Shown here: positions 18,871 through 29,024 of the stretch, in pieces | Layout: each line of letters starts with the position of its first letter | Numbering within the stretch: the first letter of the stretch is position 1 | From: Salibacterium halotolerans | GTDB taxonomy: Bacteria > Bacillota > Bacilli > Bacillales > Marinococcaceae | Assembly: GCF_900115625.1 (NCBI RefSeq) | Contig: NZ_FOXD01000002.1 | Coordinates: forward strand, 1 to 64,000 | Direction: 5' to 3' | DNA length: 64,000 bases | Notes under the pieces: generated by a model | What the model was told of the DNA's origin: nothing | Databases searched by the model: none | What the model saw: only the letters and a program-made list of their open reading frames with translations | Translations under genes and position numbers: made by a program

Positions 18871-19044
18871 TTACTCTTTATAGCCGTAATCGGTTTTGGA
18901 AGCTCCTACAATAACAAGCAGAATGAAAAGCACTACAATCAATGCGAATGCTTTGCCTGCTCCTTTTCCTCCACTGCTGTAGCCGGCTGTCTGGTTTTGA
19001 TTGTAGTAAGGCTGATACATCTGGTTACTGCCCCACATACTCAT
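18871..19044 (-). CDS. YjcZ-type tiny transmembrane protein (57 residues)
   Basis: Short gene found by reading the gap between def and ykyA. The translation starts MSMWGSNQMYQPYYNQNQ, continues with a Gly/Ser-rich part, and ends in one hydrophobic helix (FALIVVLFILLVIVGAS) and a short charged tail (KTDYGYKE). This matches the tiny Bacillus membrane proteins of the YjcZ family, several of which are made during sporulation; their molecular role is not known. GGAGAG precedes the ATG, and a strong terminator follows the stop, so it looks like a real single-gene transcript. Confidence 0.88.
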   Translation of the reverse strand: MSMWGSNQMYQPYYNQNQTAGYSSGGKGAGKAFALIVVLFILLVIVGASKTDYGYKE

Positions 19045-19250
19045 TCTCTCCTTTCCTTGTGATGCGCAAATTTAGGTCATCTCCCTTTCAACCTATGTCA
19101 AAAGCACAAAAATGAATGGGCCCCTGCCCATTATGAAGTTTATTGATTTAGTACAGGAGTTGTTTTATGATTGTGAGAGTAAGAATGAAATCAGGATAAA
19201 AAAATGTCACTGTACAGCAGTGAAATGGATATAACAGAGAGGAGAACAGA

Positions 19251-19931
19251 TTGTTGATACATAGAAAGGTGTTCTATCTGTGTGCGGCTGCCGCCGTTTT
19301 TCTCGTGTTGAGTGCCTGTGGCGGAGGTGCCGCTGAACAGGCCTATACTCATCTGGAAGAAGCAGCAGCGCTCGAAGACGGTTTTGAAAAACAGCAGGAC
19401 CCTATCATGAACCTGGAAGAAAAGGAACAGCAATTATATGAAGAAATGCTTTCTCTGGGGACGGAAAATATGGAACAAATTCAGTCGCTGGCCGAAGAGG
19501 CTGTTGGACTGGCTGAAGAACGGAAGCAACTGCTTCAGAAAGAAAAAGAAAGCATTGAGGCAGCATATGAGGAATATCAGATCGGGGCAGAACAGATGCA
19601 GCAGGTGCAGGGAGCCGGGGAACAAATCCAGGCTGTAGAAAAAGCGATGGAAAATCGTTATAACACCTATCAGGATCTTTACGAAAGCTATCAGAAAGCG
19701 GTCGAACAGGATATTTCCCTGTATCAGGCGTTCACGGATGAAGAACTGACCATCGAAGACCTTCAGAGCCGGATTGACAGTGTCAATAAACAGTACAGTT
19801 CAGTTGTGAAAAACAGGGATGCGTTCAACCGCTACACCGATAAATACAATGAAGCGAAACAAAATTTCTATGAAGCGGCGGAACTTGATATCAGCGGATC
19901 GGAATCAGAAGAAGCCCCGGACACAGAATAA
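19251..19931 (+). CDS. ykyA: YkyA-family lipoprotein
   Basis: Putative cell-surface lipoprotein of 226 residues. The signal peptide ends in LVLSACGGG, so the cysteine near residue 23 should be lipidated. The rest is almost entirely charged helix with coiled-coil character (repeated Glu, Gln, Lys) up to a short acidic tail. The family is conserved in Bacillales next to def and the pdh operon, as here; its function is not firmly known. Two adjacent TTG codons (19251, 19254) can serve as start, with GAGAGGAG upstream. Confidence 0.88.
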   Translation: MLIHRKVFYLCAAAAVFLVLSACGGGAAEQAYTHLEEAAALEDGFEKQQDPIMNLEEKEQQLYEEMLSLGTENMEQIQSLAEEAVGLAEERKQLLQKEKESIEAAYEEYQIGAEQMQQVQGAGEQIQAVEKAMENRYNTYQDLYESYQKAVEQDISLYQAFTDEELTIEDLQSRIDSVNKQYSSVVKNRDAFNRYTDKYNEAKQNFYEAAELDISGSESEEAPDTE

Positions 19932-19976
19932 GGCAAAAAGAAGGAGACCGGTCTGCAAGGGTCTTTATATCGTAAG

Positions 19977-20011
19977 AAAAGGAGGCTGTATTAAAAGATA
20001 CAGTCCTTTTT
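19977..20011 (+). terminator. Terminator of ykyA
   Basis: GGA(GG)CTGTAT pairs with ATACAGTCC, with a two-base bulge, and is flanked by AAAA and TTTTT. Confidence 0.75.
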
Positions 20012-20123
20012 GTATTGTATAAAGAATGTAAGCGCGGGCGGGAGCGGAAGACGCCAGCCTGCCAGGCAGCCTGCTTTATTAGCTTGGCCATTGACTTTTG
20101 GCTGCAGCTTTGTTCATCCGGGT

Positions 20124-20318
20124 GTGGACACTATCAGCAGAAAATAAGACTGTAGTGTCCACGGATCGCCGTTTCGTGGACACTACGCCGCTGAAATCCG
20201 GAATTAGTGGGTGCTGGTGGAAGACAATGGACACTAGCTGCCCCTGGGGAGAGTCTTAGTGTCCTTTCAACCCGCTTCCATGGACACTAAGCCGCCCCGC
20301 GGCATACATAGTGTCCAC
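20124..20318. repeat. Cluster of seven GGACACTA / TAGTGTCC repeats
   Basis: The 8-base core occurs at 20126-20133, 20153-20160, 20178-20185, 20229-20236, 20257-20264, 20282-20289 and 20309-20316. Copies 2, 5 and 7 are inverted relative to the others. Most copies extend to GTGGACACTA or TGGACACTA. Copies 1/2, 4/5 and 6/7 can fold as hairpins. Origin and role unknown. Confidence 0.85.
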
Positions 20319-20540
20319 ACTGCCACTGCCTCCAGGAACAACCCCAGCTTGACACCTTTTAAAATAATGTAGAAATACTCTGCTTCTTTAAGCTGTATTA
20401 TAAAAACAATGGCTGCCTGAATCCGCTCTCAAAAAAGAAGTGCTGTTTACAGCGATTTTCAAATGATATATAACAGTTGCATGTCCAATCGGTTATATCT
20501 GGCGCCCCGAAACATCATAGAAACGTTTGAAGTAAAAGGA

Positions 20541-20568
20541 TTGACGAATCTTTTTGAAGTGGTATATT
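20541..20568 (+). promoter_or_regulatory. Candidate pdhA promoter P1
   Basis: TTGACG (20541-20546), a 16-base spacer, and TATATT (20563-20568) fit sigma-A spacing. It lies about 220 bases before the pdhA start. Confidence 0.5.
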
Positions 20569-20599
20569 CTTAAATCAGAGCAAGGTTGTTTCATTTTTT

Positions 20600-20628
20600 T
20601 TGAACTTTTACTGAAACAGTTGTATCAT
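20600..20628 (+). promoter_or_regulatory. Candidate pdhA promoter P2
   Basis: TTGAAC (20600-20605), a 17-base spacer, and TATCAT (20623-20628), nearer to pdhA than P1. Only one of the two may be used. Confidence 0.45.
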
Positions 20629-20785
20629 GAGAAGGAAGTCAGCATGGAAGTCAGCTTACACATCATAAGACGCTGAAAAAGAAAACATTCAGTCTGATGT
20701 TTTCAGGCGGTAATGGTTATCCTAGCTGTAGGAGAAAAGGTGCGCGTGTATCTTATTTCAACCATTGGAAGAAAGGAAGAGGTGA

Positions 20786-21877
<1,092 letters not shown>

Positions 21878-21880
21878 GCT

Positions 21881-22858
21881 ATGGCGCAAATGACAATGAT
21901 TCAGGCAATAACCGATGCGATGCGTACGGAGCTGAAAAACGACGAAAACGTACTTGTTTTCGGGGAAGATGTGGGACAGTACGGGGGTGTATTCCGTGCA
22001 ACGGAAGGCCTTCAGAGTGAATTCGGCGAAGACCGCGTGTTTGACACGCCGCTTGCTGAATCCGGCATCAGTGGATTGTCCATCGGGCTCAGCCTGACAG
22101 GCTTCCGCCCGGTCATGGAAATTCAGTTTTTTGGGTTTGTATTTGAAACAATGGATGGTATCAGCGGACAGATGTCAAGGCTACGCTACCGTTCCGGCGG
22201 TCACTACAACGCTCCGGTAACGGTGCGTTCCCCGTTCGGAGGCGGCGTAAAAACGCCGGAGCTGCATGCGGACAGTCTGGAAGGATTGATGGCACAATCT
22301 CCGGGGCTGCGGGTAGTGATTCCTTCTTCGCCATATGACGCGAAAGGACTCCTGATTTCATCCATCCGCGACAATGATCCGGTTGTATTTCTGGAACATA
22401 TGAAACTGTACCGTTCGTTCCGCGAAGAAGTGCCGGAAGAAGAATACACTGTTGACCTTGATAAAGCAGCTGTGAAACGAGAAGGCAAAGATGTAACTAT
22501 AGTGACGTACGGTGCTATGGTTCACACATCGCTCAAAGCCGCCGAACAGCTGGCCGAAGAGGGAATTGAAGCAGAAATTGTAGATCTCCGCACGATCAGC
22601 CCGATCGATGTGGATACCGTGCTGGAATCGGTCAAAAAGACCAACCGTGTCATTGTGGTGCAGGAAGCACAGAAACAGGCCGGCATCGCCAACCGTGTTG
22701 TGGCGGAGATCAATGAACATGCCATTCTGCATCTCGAGGCTCCGGTTCTGCGGGTAACGGCACCGGACACGGTCTTTCCGTTTGCAGCAGCGGAAGATAT
22801 CTGGCTCCCGGATTACACAAATGTAGTGGAAAAAGCAAAAACCGTGGTGAATTTCTAA
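21881..22858 (+). CDS. pdhB: Pyruvate dehydrogenase E1 beta subunit
   Basis: Beta chain of the E1 heterotetramer. The 325 residues include the start [28 protein letters not shown], and the conserved RSPFGGG and [10 protein letters not shown] segments. The C-terminal transketolase-like domain contains [18 protein letters not shown] precedes the start, at the end of pdhA. A 97-base spacer with a stem-loop separates it from pdhC. Confidence 0.95.
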   Translation: MAQMTMIQAITDAMRTELKNDENVLVFGEDVGQYGGVFRATEGLQSEFGEDRVFDTPLAESGISGLSIGLSLTGFRPVMEIQFFGFVFETMDGISGQMSRLRYRSGGHYNAPVTVRSPFGGGVKTPELHADSLEGLMAQSPGLRVVIPSSPYDAKGLLISSIRDNDPVVFLEHMKLYRSFREEVPEEEYTVDLDKAAVKREGKDVTIVTYGAMVHTSLKAAEQLAEEGIEAEIVDLRTISPIDVDTVLESVKKTNRVIVVQEAQKQAGIANRVVAEINEHAILHLEAPVLRVTAPDTVFPFAAAEDIWLPDYTNVVEKAKTVVNF

Positions 22859-22877
22859 AAAACGGGAAGCTTATGAT

Positions 22878-22918
22878 ACAAACTGAAGAAGAAATAGGAT
22901 TTCTTTTTCAGTTTGTTG
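22878..22918 (+). other. Stem-loop between pdhB and pdhC
   Basis: ACAAACTGAAGAAGAAAT pairs with ATTTCTTTTTCAGTTTGT with few mismatches and a 3-base loop. There is no clean T-run after it. It may be an mRNA processing or stabilising element separating E1 from E2/E3 messages. Seen in sequence; the role is inferred. Confidence 0.6.
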
Positions 22919-22955
22919 TGTTTCAAGAAACGGATAAATAAAGGAGGCAGCCATA

Positions 22956-24242
22956 GTGGCTTTCAATTTCGAACTACCAGATATTGGGGAAGGCATCCAT
23001 GAAGGTGAAATCGTAAAATGGTTCGTCCAGTCAGGCGACACTGTTCAGGAAGATGACGTCCTTTGTGAAGTGCAGAATGATAAGGCTGTTGTAGAAATTC
23101 CTTCGCCAGTGGAAGGCACCGTAAAGGATGTTAAAGCTGAAGAAGGAGCTACCGTCAATGTGGGAGACGTCATTCTGATCGTCGACGATGGCAGTGCTGA
23201 CACTCCTTCAGATGAAGGCAGTGAAAAAGCGGGCACTGAAGAACAAAAAGAAGAAGAGGAACCAAAGCAGAGCGGCGGCGAAGAAGAGAGTTCCTCCGAG
23301 CCGGCAGCCGGCGGGGAAGATGACGATAAACGCGTCATAGCTATGCCTTCGGTTCGTAAATTCGCCCGTGAACAGGGAATCAACATTCAGGATGTAGAAG
23401 GCACCGGCAAAAACGGCCGCATTCTGAAAGAAGATGTAGAAGCGTACAAAGACGGCGGGCAGGCTTCCTCTGCAGCAGGAGAAGAGCAGAAAGAAGAAGC
23501 ACCCGCCGCATCAGCTGGTGCACCGGCCCAGGATCAGCAGGCACTTGAAGAGCGTGTACCGATGAAGGGTATCCGCAAGTCCATTGCCAAAGCAATGGTG
23601 AATTCCAAGCACACAGCACCGCACGTTACGCACCATGACGAAGTGGATGTGTCCAATCTAGTGGCGAACCGGAAGAAGTTCAAGCCGGTTGCAGCTGAAA
23701 AAGATATTAAGCTGACGTATCTGCCGTATGTCGTGAAGTCACTTACTTCCGCTATTCGTGAGTTCCCGGTGCTTAATGCTTCGATTGATGATGAAAACGA
23801 AGAAATCGTCTACAAGAAGTACTTCAATATCGGTATCGCAGCAGACACGGATCAGGGACTTGTTGTACCGGTCGTAAAAGACGCCGACCGCAAGTCGATT
23901 TTCATGCTTGCTGATGAAATCAATGAACTTGCCGGCAAAGCACGGGACGGCAAGCTGAGCCCGGCTGAAATGAAAGGCGGCTCCGCCAGCATCTCCAACG
24001 TAGGTTCCGCGCAGGGGCAGTGGTTCACACCGGTTATCAATCATCCGGAAGTGGCTATTCTCGGAATCGGCCGGATTGAAGAAAAAGCGGTCGTTCGTGA
24101 CGGAGAAGTTGTCATCCGCCCAATGCTTGCTTTATCCTTAAGTTATGACCATCGCCTGATTGACGGCATGACTGCCCAAAATGCCCTGAATCATGTGAAG
24201 CGTCTGTTGAATGATCCAGAATTACTAGTTATGGAGGGGTAA
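22956..24242 (+). CDS. pdhC: Dihydrolipoamide acetyltransferase (E2)
   Basis: Core of the pyruvate dehydrogenase complex; moves acetyl from the lipoyl arm to CoA. The 428 residues hold one lipoyl domain (1-80, lipoylated lysine in [10 protein letters not shown]), an acidic Glu/Ser/Gly-rich linker (about 85-125), an E1/E3-binding domain ([15 protein letters not shown] onward), a second Ala/Glu/Gln-rich linker, and the catalytic domain ending in [12 protein letters not shown]. The start GTG has AAAGGAGG upstream. A single lipoyl domain is usual for Bacillales. Confidence 0.95.
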   Translation: MAFNFELPDIGEGIHEGEIVKWFVQSGDTVQEDDVLCEVQNDKAVVEIPSPVEGTVKDVKAEEGATVNVGDVILIVDDGSADTPSDEGSEKAGTEEQKEEEEPKQSGGEEESSSEPAAGGEDDDKRVIAMPSVRKFAREQGINIQDVEGTGKNGRILKEDVEAYKDGGQASSAAGEEQKEEAPAASAGAPAQDQQALEERVPMKGIRKSIAKAMVNSKHTAPHVTHHDEVDVSNLVANRKKFKPVAAEKDIKLTYLPYVVKSLTSAIREFPVLNASIDDENEEIVYKKYFNIGIAADTDQGLVVPVVKDADRKSIFMLADEINELAGKARDGKLSPAEMKGGSASISNVGSAQGQWFTPVINHPEVAILGIGRIEEKAVVRDGEVVIRPMLALSLSYDHRLIDGMTAQNALNHVKRLLNDPELLVMEG

Positions 24243-24243
24243 A

Positions 24244-25656
24244 ATGGTAGTAGGAGATTTTCCAGAAGAAGTAGATACGCTTATTATTGGATCCGGTCCG
24301 GGAGGCTACGTTGCGGCAATCCGCGCGGCACAGCTTGGACAGTCCGTCACCATTGTTGAGAAAGACAACCTCGGCGGCGTCTGCCTCAACGTAGGCTGCG
24401 TGCCGTCCAAAGCATTAATTCAGGCCGGCCACCGTTATCATGAAGCGCAGTCCGGCGATGATATGGGGATTACTGCAGAAAATGTCAGTGTTGATTTCTC
24501 CAAAGTGCAGGAATGGAAATCAAGCGTCGTGCAGAAACTCACAGGCGGCGTTGATGGTCTTCTGAAGAGCAATAAAGTAAATATTGTCCGCGGGGAAGCT
24601 TATTTCTCCGACCGTGATGCGGTAAAAGTGTCCACGGATGACTACAATTCCCAGACATACAAATTCAAGAACTGCATCGTAGCAACAGGTTCCCGTCCTA
24701 TTGAACTGCCTAATTTCAAATACAGCAGCCGTGTCATCAATTCAACAGGCGCGCTTGAGCTGGAAGACATTCCGCAGAAGCTTGTCGTTATCGGCGGCGG
24801 GTATATCGGAATTGAACTGGCCGGCGCCTATGCCAACCTCGGCACAGAAGTTACAGTGCTTGAAGGGGAAGAAAGAATTCTTACAGGCTTTGAAAAGCAG
24901 ATGGCACAGCTCGTAAACAAACGTCTTAAAAATAACAATGTAACCATTGAAACAAAAGCATTCGCCCAATCTGTAGAAGAATCGGATGACGGCGTGCATA
25001 TCAAAGCGGAAGTAAATGGAGAAGAAAAATCCTATGACGCTGATTATGTGCTTGTATCTGTAGGTCGTAAGCCCAATACCGATGAACTTGGTCTGGAACA
25101 GATCGGGGTCGACATCGACGATAAAGGTCTGATACAGGTGGACGAGCAGTGCCGCTCCACAAATGAGCAGATTTATGCAATCGGCGACATCGTCCCGGGT
25201 GCACCGCTTGCCCACAAGGCTTCTTATGAAGGAAAAGTAGCTGCTGAAGCTATCTCCGGAGAAGCGGCAGCAGTTGATTATCTTGCGATGCCTATGGTTG
25301 TGTTCTCTGATCCGGAACTGGCAAGTGTCGGCTACACGGAACAGGACGCCAAAGACGCAGGATATGACGTTACAGCTTCGAAATTCCCGTTCCAGGCTAA
25401 CGGAAGAGCCCTCTCCCTTAATGACTCAGAAGGCTTCATGAAGCTTGTGACAAGAAAAGAAGACGGACTTGTCATCGGCGCCCAGATTGCCGGACCGAAC
25501 GCTTCAGATATGATTGCAGAAGCAGGACTTGCGATTGAAGGCGGCATGACCGCTGAAGATCTTGCCATGACCATCCACGCTCATCCGACACTCGGAGAGA
25601 TCACGATGGAAACAGCGGAAGTGGCGCTCGGACTTCCGGTCCATGTGACTAAATAG
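24244..25656 (+). CDS. pdhD: Dihydrolipoamide dehydrogenase (E3)
   Basis: FAD flavoenzyme that reoxidises the lipoyl arm and makes NADH. The 470 residues show the FAD motif [19 protein letters not shown], the redox disulfide in [13 protein letters not shown], the NAD motif [19 protein letters not shown], and the active-site HAHPTLGE of the partner subunit near the end. It starts one base after the pdhC stop and closes the operon. A terminator follows. Confidence 0.96.
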   Translation: MVVGDFPEEVDTLIIGSGPGGYVAAIRAAQLGQSVTIVEKDNLGGVCLNVGCVPSKALIQAGHRYHEAQSGDDMGITAENVSVDFSKVQEWKSSVVQKLTGGVDGLLKSNKVNIVRGEAYFSDRDAVKVSTDDYNSQTYKFKNCIVATGSRPIELPNFKYSSRVINSTGALELEDIPQKLVVIGGGYIGIELAGAYANLGTEVTVLEGEERILTGFEKQMAQLVNKRLKNNNVTIETKAFAQSVEESDDGVHIKAEVNGEEKSYDADYVLVSVGRKPNTDELGLEQIGVDIDDKGLIQVDEQCRSTNEQIYAIGDIVPGAPLAHKASYEGKVAAEAISGEAAAVDYLAMPMVVFSDPELASVGYTEQDAKDAGYDVTASKFPFQANGRALSLNDSEGFMKLVTRKEDGLVIGAQIAGPNASDMIAEAGLAIEGGMTAEDLAMTIHAHPTLGEITMETAEVALGLPVHVTK

Positions 25657-25705
25657 CGCCCGATATTCATCGGCGTCCGCAATATCCAGTGGAATTCGTG
25701 AAAAT

Positions 25706-25750
25706 AAAGAGATCCGATTATCTAAACAAGATAGTCGGATCTTTTTTTTA
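25706..25750 (+). terminator. Terminator of the pdh operon
   Basis: AGATCCGATTATCT pairs with GATAGTCGGATCT, followed by eight T residues. Confidence 0.9.
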
Positions 25751-26022
25751 TAAGACAAAGTATCTTAGCTGATAAAGGGCAAAGCTTCCGGAGTTTCCCG
25801 CCAGGTTGATTCTCCATGCAGAAAAGAGACGGATTGGTCGAAGGAAAGACTTCCGGTACGTTATTACCGGCAGAAAATGTTGAACGCCCCATTCACAGCG
25901 CGTTACAGCTTCACACTTTGCTTTTACGAATCGCAAGGGGTTGAACAACACAGAAAGCAACATGTCCTTGTACTTGAGAGGAAAAGCAATGTATAGAAAC
26001 GAAGAGGTATATCGGATCAAAC

Positions 26023-26064
26023 AAAAACAGCCGAGCGATCTGCACGGATCGTTCGGCTGTTTTT
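26023..26064. terminator. Terminator of the first BCCT gene
   Basis: AAAAACAGCCGAGCGATC pairs with GATCGTTCGGCTGTTTTT around a 6-base loop, with T-runs readable on both strands. It lies past the stop of the minus-strand transporter. Confidence 0.9.
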
Positions 26065-26125
26065 CATCGTACTATCAAAGTTTTGTGACCGGCTTTATAT
26101 CCGGGCTTCTATGATATTGTGTTTT

Positions 26126-27718
26126 TCATTTTTTGACTTTCTTCTTTAACTCTTCTTTTTCTTTCTTCAGTCGTTCTTTTTCTTCCCTTAACTTATTGCG
26201 CTCGGCCTGCAGCACCGCTTTGTCCGATTGAATAATACTGCGCTCACTTCTAAGAGATTTCAGGATGGAGATAACCATCAACAGCATGATGAACGTAAAC
26301 GGCAGGGCTGCGATAATCATGGCTGTCTCCAAGCCGCCCAGACCTCCAAAATAAAGAAGAACCGCAGCGGAAGACGATTGAATAGCTCCCCATACCATCT
26401 TAACAGAGACAGGCGGATTCAGACTTCCGTTGGTTGTCTGCATGCCGAGAACAAATGTAGCGGAGTCCGCGGATGTGACAAAGAAAGAAACTATAAGCAG
26501 AATAGCCAGTGTCACCATGAAAGCAGAGAGAGGAAATTCGTTCAGCAGAGTGAAAAGGGCAAATTCATCCCCCTGATTTGACATAACCTCGTACAGTCCG
26601 CCTCCCATGGAAATGTTGGTAGAAATACCGGTTCCGCCGAAGACTGAGAACCACAACGCCCCGAACAGAGTGGGCACGGCTATGACGCCGAGCATAAACT
26701 CGCGGATGGTACGGCCTCTGGACACGCGGGCGATAAATGTACCAACAAACGGAGACCATGCAATCCACCACGCCCAGTAGAAAATGGTCCAGTTCTCCAG
26801 CCAGGCCCGGTCCCCGGAAAAGGCTGCTGTATTGAAACTCATGCTGGGCAGGTTTTGAATGTAACTGCCAAGTGTGGTCGTGAACACGTCAAACACGTAT
26901 ACTGTCGGCCCGACAGCAAGAAGAAAGAGCATCAAACCGATGGCAAGCACGATGTTGGTCATGCTTAAGATCCGTATTCCGCGGTTCAATCCTGTACCTG
27001 CGGAAAACAGATAAAGCACGGTGATGATGGCGATAATAATAAGCTGCGTGATAATATTGTTCGAAATGAAATCAAAAGTGAAACTTAAGCCGCCGGTTAC
27101 CTGAGCGGCGCCGAAACCAAGGGAAGTCGCCACACCAAAAATTGTGGCAAAAACGACGATGACATCGACGGCCGTTCCATAAGGGCCGTCCATTCTGTTT
27201 CCAAACAGAGGACGCAGCGAAGCACTCACAACGCCGGGAGCGTCATGCCGGAATTTAAAGTAGGCAAGCGATAAAGCTACGATGGCATAAATCGCCCACG
27301 GATGGATTCCCCAATGGAAAAAAGAATATTGTAATGCTGCAGCGGCGGCAGCGTTTGTTTGAGGTTCCGCAGAGGGAGGGCCGTAGTAATGGTACAGCGG
27401 CTCAGCCACTCCCCAGAAAACAAGGCCTATTCCCATACCCGCGGTAAACAGAAACGCAAACCATGTAAAGTAACCATACTCCGGTTTCTCATCAGGTTTC
27501 CCAAGTTTTATTCTTCCGAAAGGGCTGAAAATTAAATAGATCGCAAAAATAACAAAAGCTGTAGCTGATAACAGATAAAACCATCCAAATTGTTTGGATA
27601 TAAAGCTCTGAATCGAGCCGAGCACTTCATCTACGTTATCAGGAGCGAAAGCACCCCATACAATAAAAATGAGTGCAATAAAAAACGAGATGTAAAAAAC
27701 GGGTGTAAGCTTTTTCAT
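26126..27718 (-). CDS. BCCT-family betaine/choline/carnitine transporter (OpuD-like)
   Basis: Sodium- or proton-coupled uptake carrier for glycine betaine or related osmolytes. About 530 residues, twelve membrane helices, glycine-rich TM1' region (AGMGIGLVFWGVAEPL), and the family hallmark in TM8 (FYWAWWIAWSPFVGTFIARVS in part: aromatic box plus SPFVG). The C-terminus is a strongly charged coiled-coil tail (about residues 490-530, Lys/Glu), as in osmo-regulated BCCT carriers such as OpuD and BetP. I prefer ATG 27718 with AAAGGTGG upstream; GTG 27733 is the longer option. It stands alone, far from the catabolic island, so osmoprotection is the likelier role. Confidence 0.9.
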   Translation of the reverse strand: MKKLTPVFYISFFIALIFIVWGAFAPDNVDEVLGSIQSFISKQFGWFYLLSATAFVIFAIYLIFSPFGRIKLGKPDEKPEYGYFTWFAFLFTAGMGIGLVFWGVAEPLYHYYGPPSAEPQTNAAAAAALQYSFFHWGIHPWAIYAIVALSLAYFKFRHDAPGVVSASLRPLFGNRMDGPYGTAVDVIVVFATIFGVATSLGFGAAQVTGGLSFTFDFISNNIITQLIIIAIITVLYLFSAGTGLNRGIRILSMTNIVLAIGLMLFLLAVGPTVYVFDVFTTTLGSYIQNLPSMSFNTAAFSGDRAWLENWTIFYWAWWIAWSPFVGTFIARVSRGRTIREFMLGVIAVPTLFGALWFSVFGGTGISTNISMGGGLYEVMSNQGDEFALFTLLNEFPLSAFMVTLAILLIVSFFVTSADSATFVLGMQTTNGSLNPPVSVKMVWGAIQSSSAAVLLYFGGLGGLETAMIIAALPFTFIMLLMVISILKSLRSERSIIQSDKAVLQAERNKLREEKERLKKEKEELKKKVKK

Positions 27719-28089
27719 CTCCGGCAGAACCACCTTTCAAAGTAATAGTTAGTTAAAGATTGTGCTGCAGTGTGCCGGTACATGAAATGGAAAATCGGAC
27801 CGCTGTACGGCCCGTATCGTAACATTTCTTTAAAATGCAATAAGATAGAAAGCATACGTTATTCATGTTCCGCTTATTATGTCTTTCTTGACGGAGAAGA
27901 AATGTTCCCTGTTCGTAAACCACAAAAATATTATAAACATGATTGAAAGTGGAATCAACCTAGAAATAATACGCTCAATCCCATGAGAACAGTAGATAGA
28001 GTGGTCTTTCTATAAAAACTCATACTCTGGAATGATCCCGGTATGGAAATATTTCTGGTAAAATAAAATCAAAAATGGGGGAGTTACAT
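27719..28089. other. Divergent gap between the first BCCT gene and the deacetylase gene
   Basis: No gene, repeat or recognised riboswitch. It is AT-rich and should hold both promoters, but no pair of boxes stood out clearly. Confidence 0.6.
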
Positions 28090-28965
28090 ATGAAAAAAAT
28101 AATGGCAGCGGTCTGTTTTCTTTTATTGGGGGCCTGCGGTCTGAATGCAGAAGATGCTGCATCCGATACCGAAACAAATCAGACAAAAACCGGAGAAGAA
28201 AGAAGCAGCACAGACAATCCTAAAAAAGACGAGAAGGAAGCACCTCAAAAGAAGGAATCAGAGAAGAAAGCAGAGGATAAGAAAAACGACGAAAAGCAGA
28301 CGGAGGAGGAAAAGGAAAATGCCTCCCCTTTATATGAAGTGAACCCTGCTGACTCCTCCCTGGATCCGGTGAACAAAGAAGCCGATCCAAAGAAAGTACT
28401 GGTAACGATTGATGATGCGCCGGATACATACAGTGTAAAGATGGCAAAAACGTTGTCGAAAGAAGGCGTGCCGGCTGTATTCTTTGTGAATGGTCATTTT
28501 CTGAACGATCAACAAGGAAAAGAAAAGCTGAAAAAAATAGCCGATATGGGATTTGAAATAGGAAATCACACGATGACACACGCCAATGTTTCCGAGTTAT
28601 CGAGTGCAGAGCTCAAACAGGAAATTGGTGCGTTAAATAAAAAAATCGAGGATGTTACCGGAGAAACACCTGAATTTTTCAGAGCCCCTTTTGGAGACAA
28701 CTCAGAAAAAAGCAAAGCATTTATAAAGGATCAAGGCATGACCTGGATGAACTGGAGCTACGGTTATGACTGGAATGCCAAGTATCAAAACGCCAAGGCC
28801 TTAACGGATATTATGGTTAACACAAAACTTCTCGGAAATGGATCCAATCTTCTTATGCATGATAGAGAGTGGACGAAGGAGGCTCTGGACGATATTATTA
28901 AAGGGCTGCGTGAAAAAGGATACGGCTTTATTGATCCTGACCACATAAAGAATAGTGCAACATAA
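28090..28965 (+). CDS. Polysaccharide deacetylase-family lipoprotein
   Basis: Probable surface-anchored carbohydrate esterase (CE4/NodB fold). The signal peptide ends in FLLLGACG, giving a lipidated cysteine near residue 16. A Lys/Glu-rich low-complexity tether follows (about residues 25-80), then the NodB domain. Motif 1 reads TIDDAPD (TFDDGP in most members), motif 2 is HTMTH with both zinc-binding histidines, motif 3 is RAPFGDN, and a late LLMHDRE corresponds to motif 5. The catalytic and metal residues look intact. Peptidoglycan or another wall glycan is the probable substrate. ATG 28090 has GGGGGAG before it; the upstream in-frame ATG lacks one. It is single, with the next gene 56 bases downstream. 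Confidence 0.88.
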   Translation: MKKIMAAVCFLLLGACGLNAEDAASDTETNQTKTGEERSSTDNPKKDEKEAPQKKESEKKAEDKKNDEKQTEEEKENASPLYEVNPADSSLDPVNKEADPKKVLVTIDDAPDTYSVKMAKTLSKEGVPAVFFVNGHFLNDQQGKEKLKKIADMGFEIGNHTMTHANVSELSSAELKQEIGALNKKIEDVTGETPEFFRAPFGDNSEKSKAFIKDQGMTWMNWSYGYDWNAKYQNAKALTDIMVNTKLLGNGSNLLMHDREWTKEALDDIIKGLREKGYGFIDPDHIKNSAT

Positions 28966-29024
28966 GTAAAAAGATAAAACGGAAGGTATTTTGTTAAGCA
29001 GTATAGAAACGGGGGGGCAGCTTG

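Larger units (their letters stand above)
25657..26125. other. Gap between pdhD and the first BCCT gene
   Basis: Contains two terminators (25706-25750 and 26023-26064). Between them is 270 bases with no convincing gene. A 42-codon plus-strand frame (25816-25944, MQKRDGLVEGK onward) has no good ribosome site and no family I recognise. A 90-codon minus-strand frame (25748-26020) looks like chance. Confidence 0.6.

Noticed and set aside
20124-20318. CRISPR array
   Set aside because: The repeat is only about 8-10 bases, orientation alternates, spacings vary and no cas gene is near.
25748-26020. 90-codon minus-strand frame between pdhD and the BCCT gene
   Set aside because: No ribosome site, and it begins and ends at terminator sequences.
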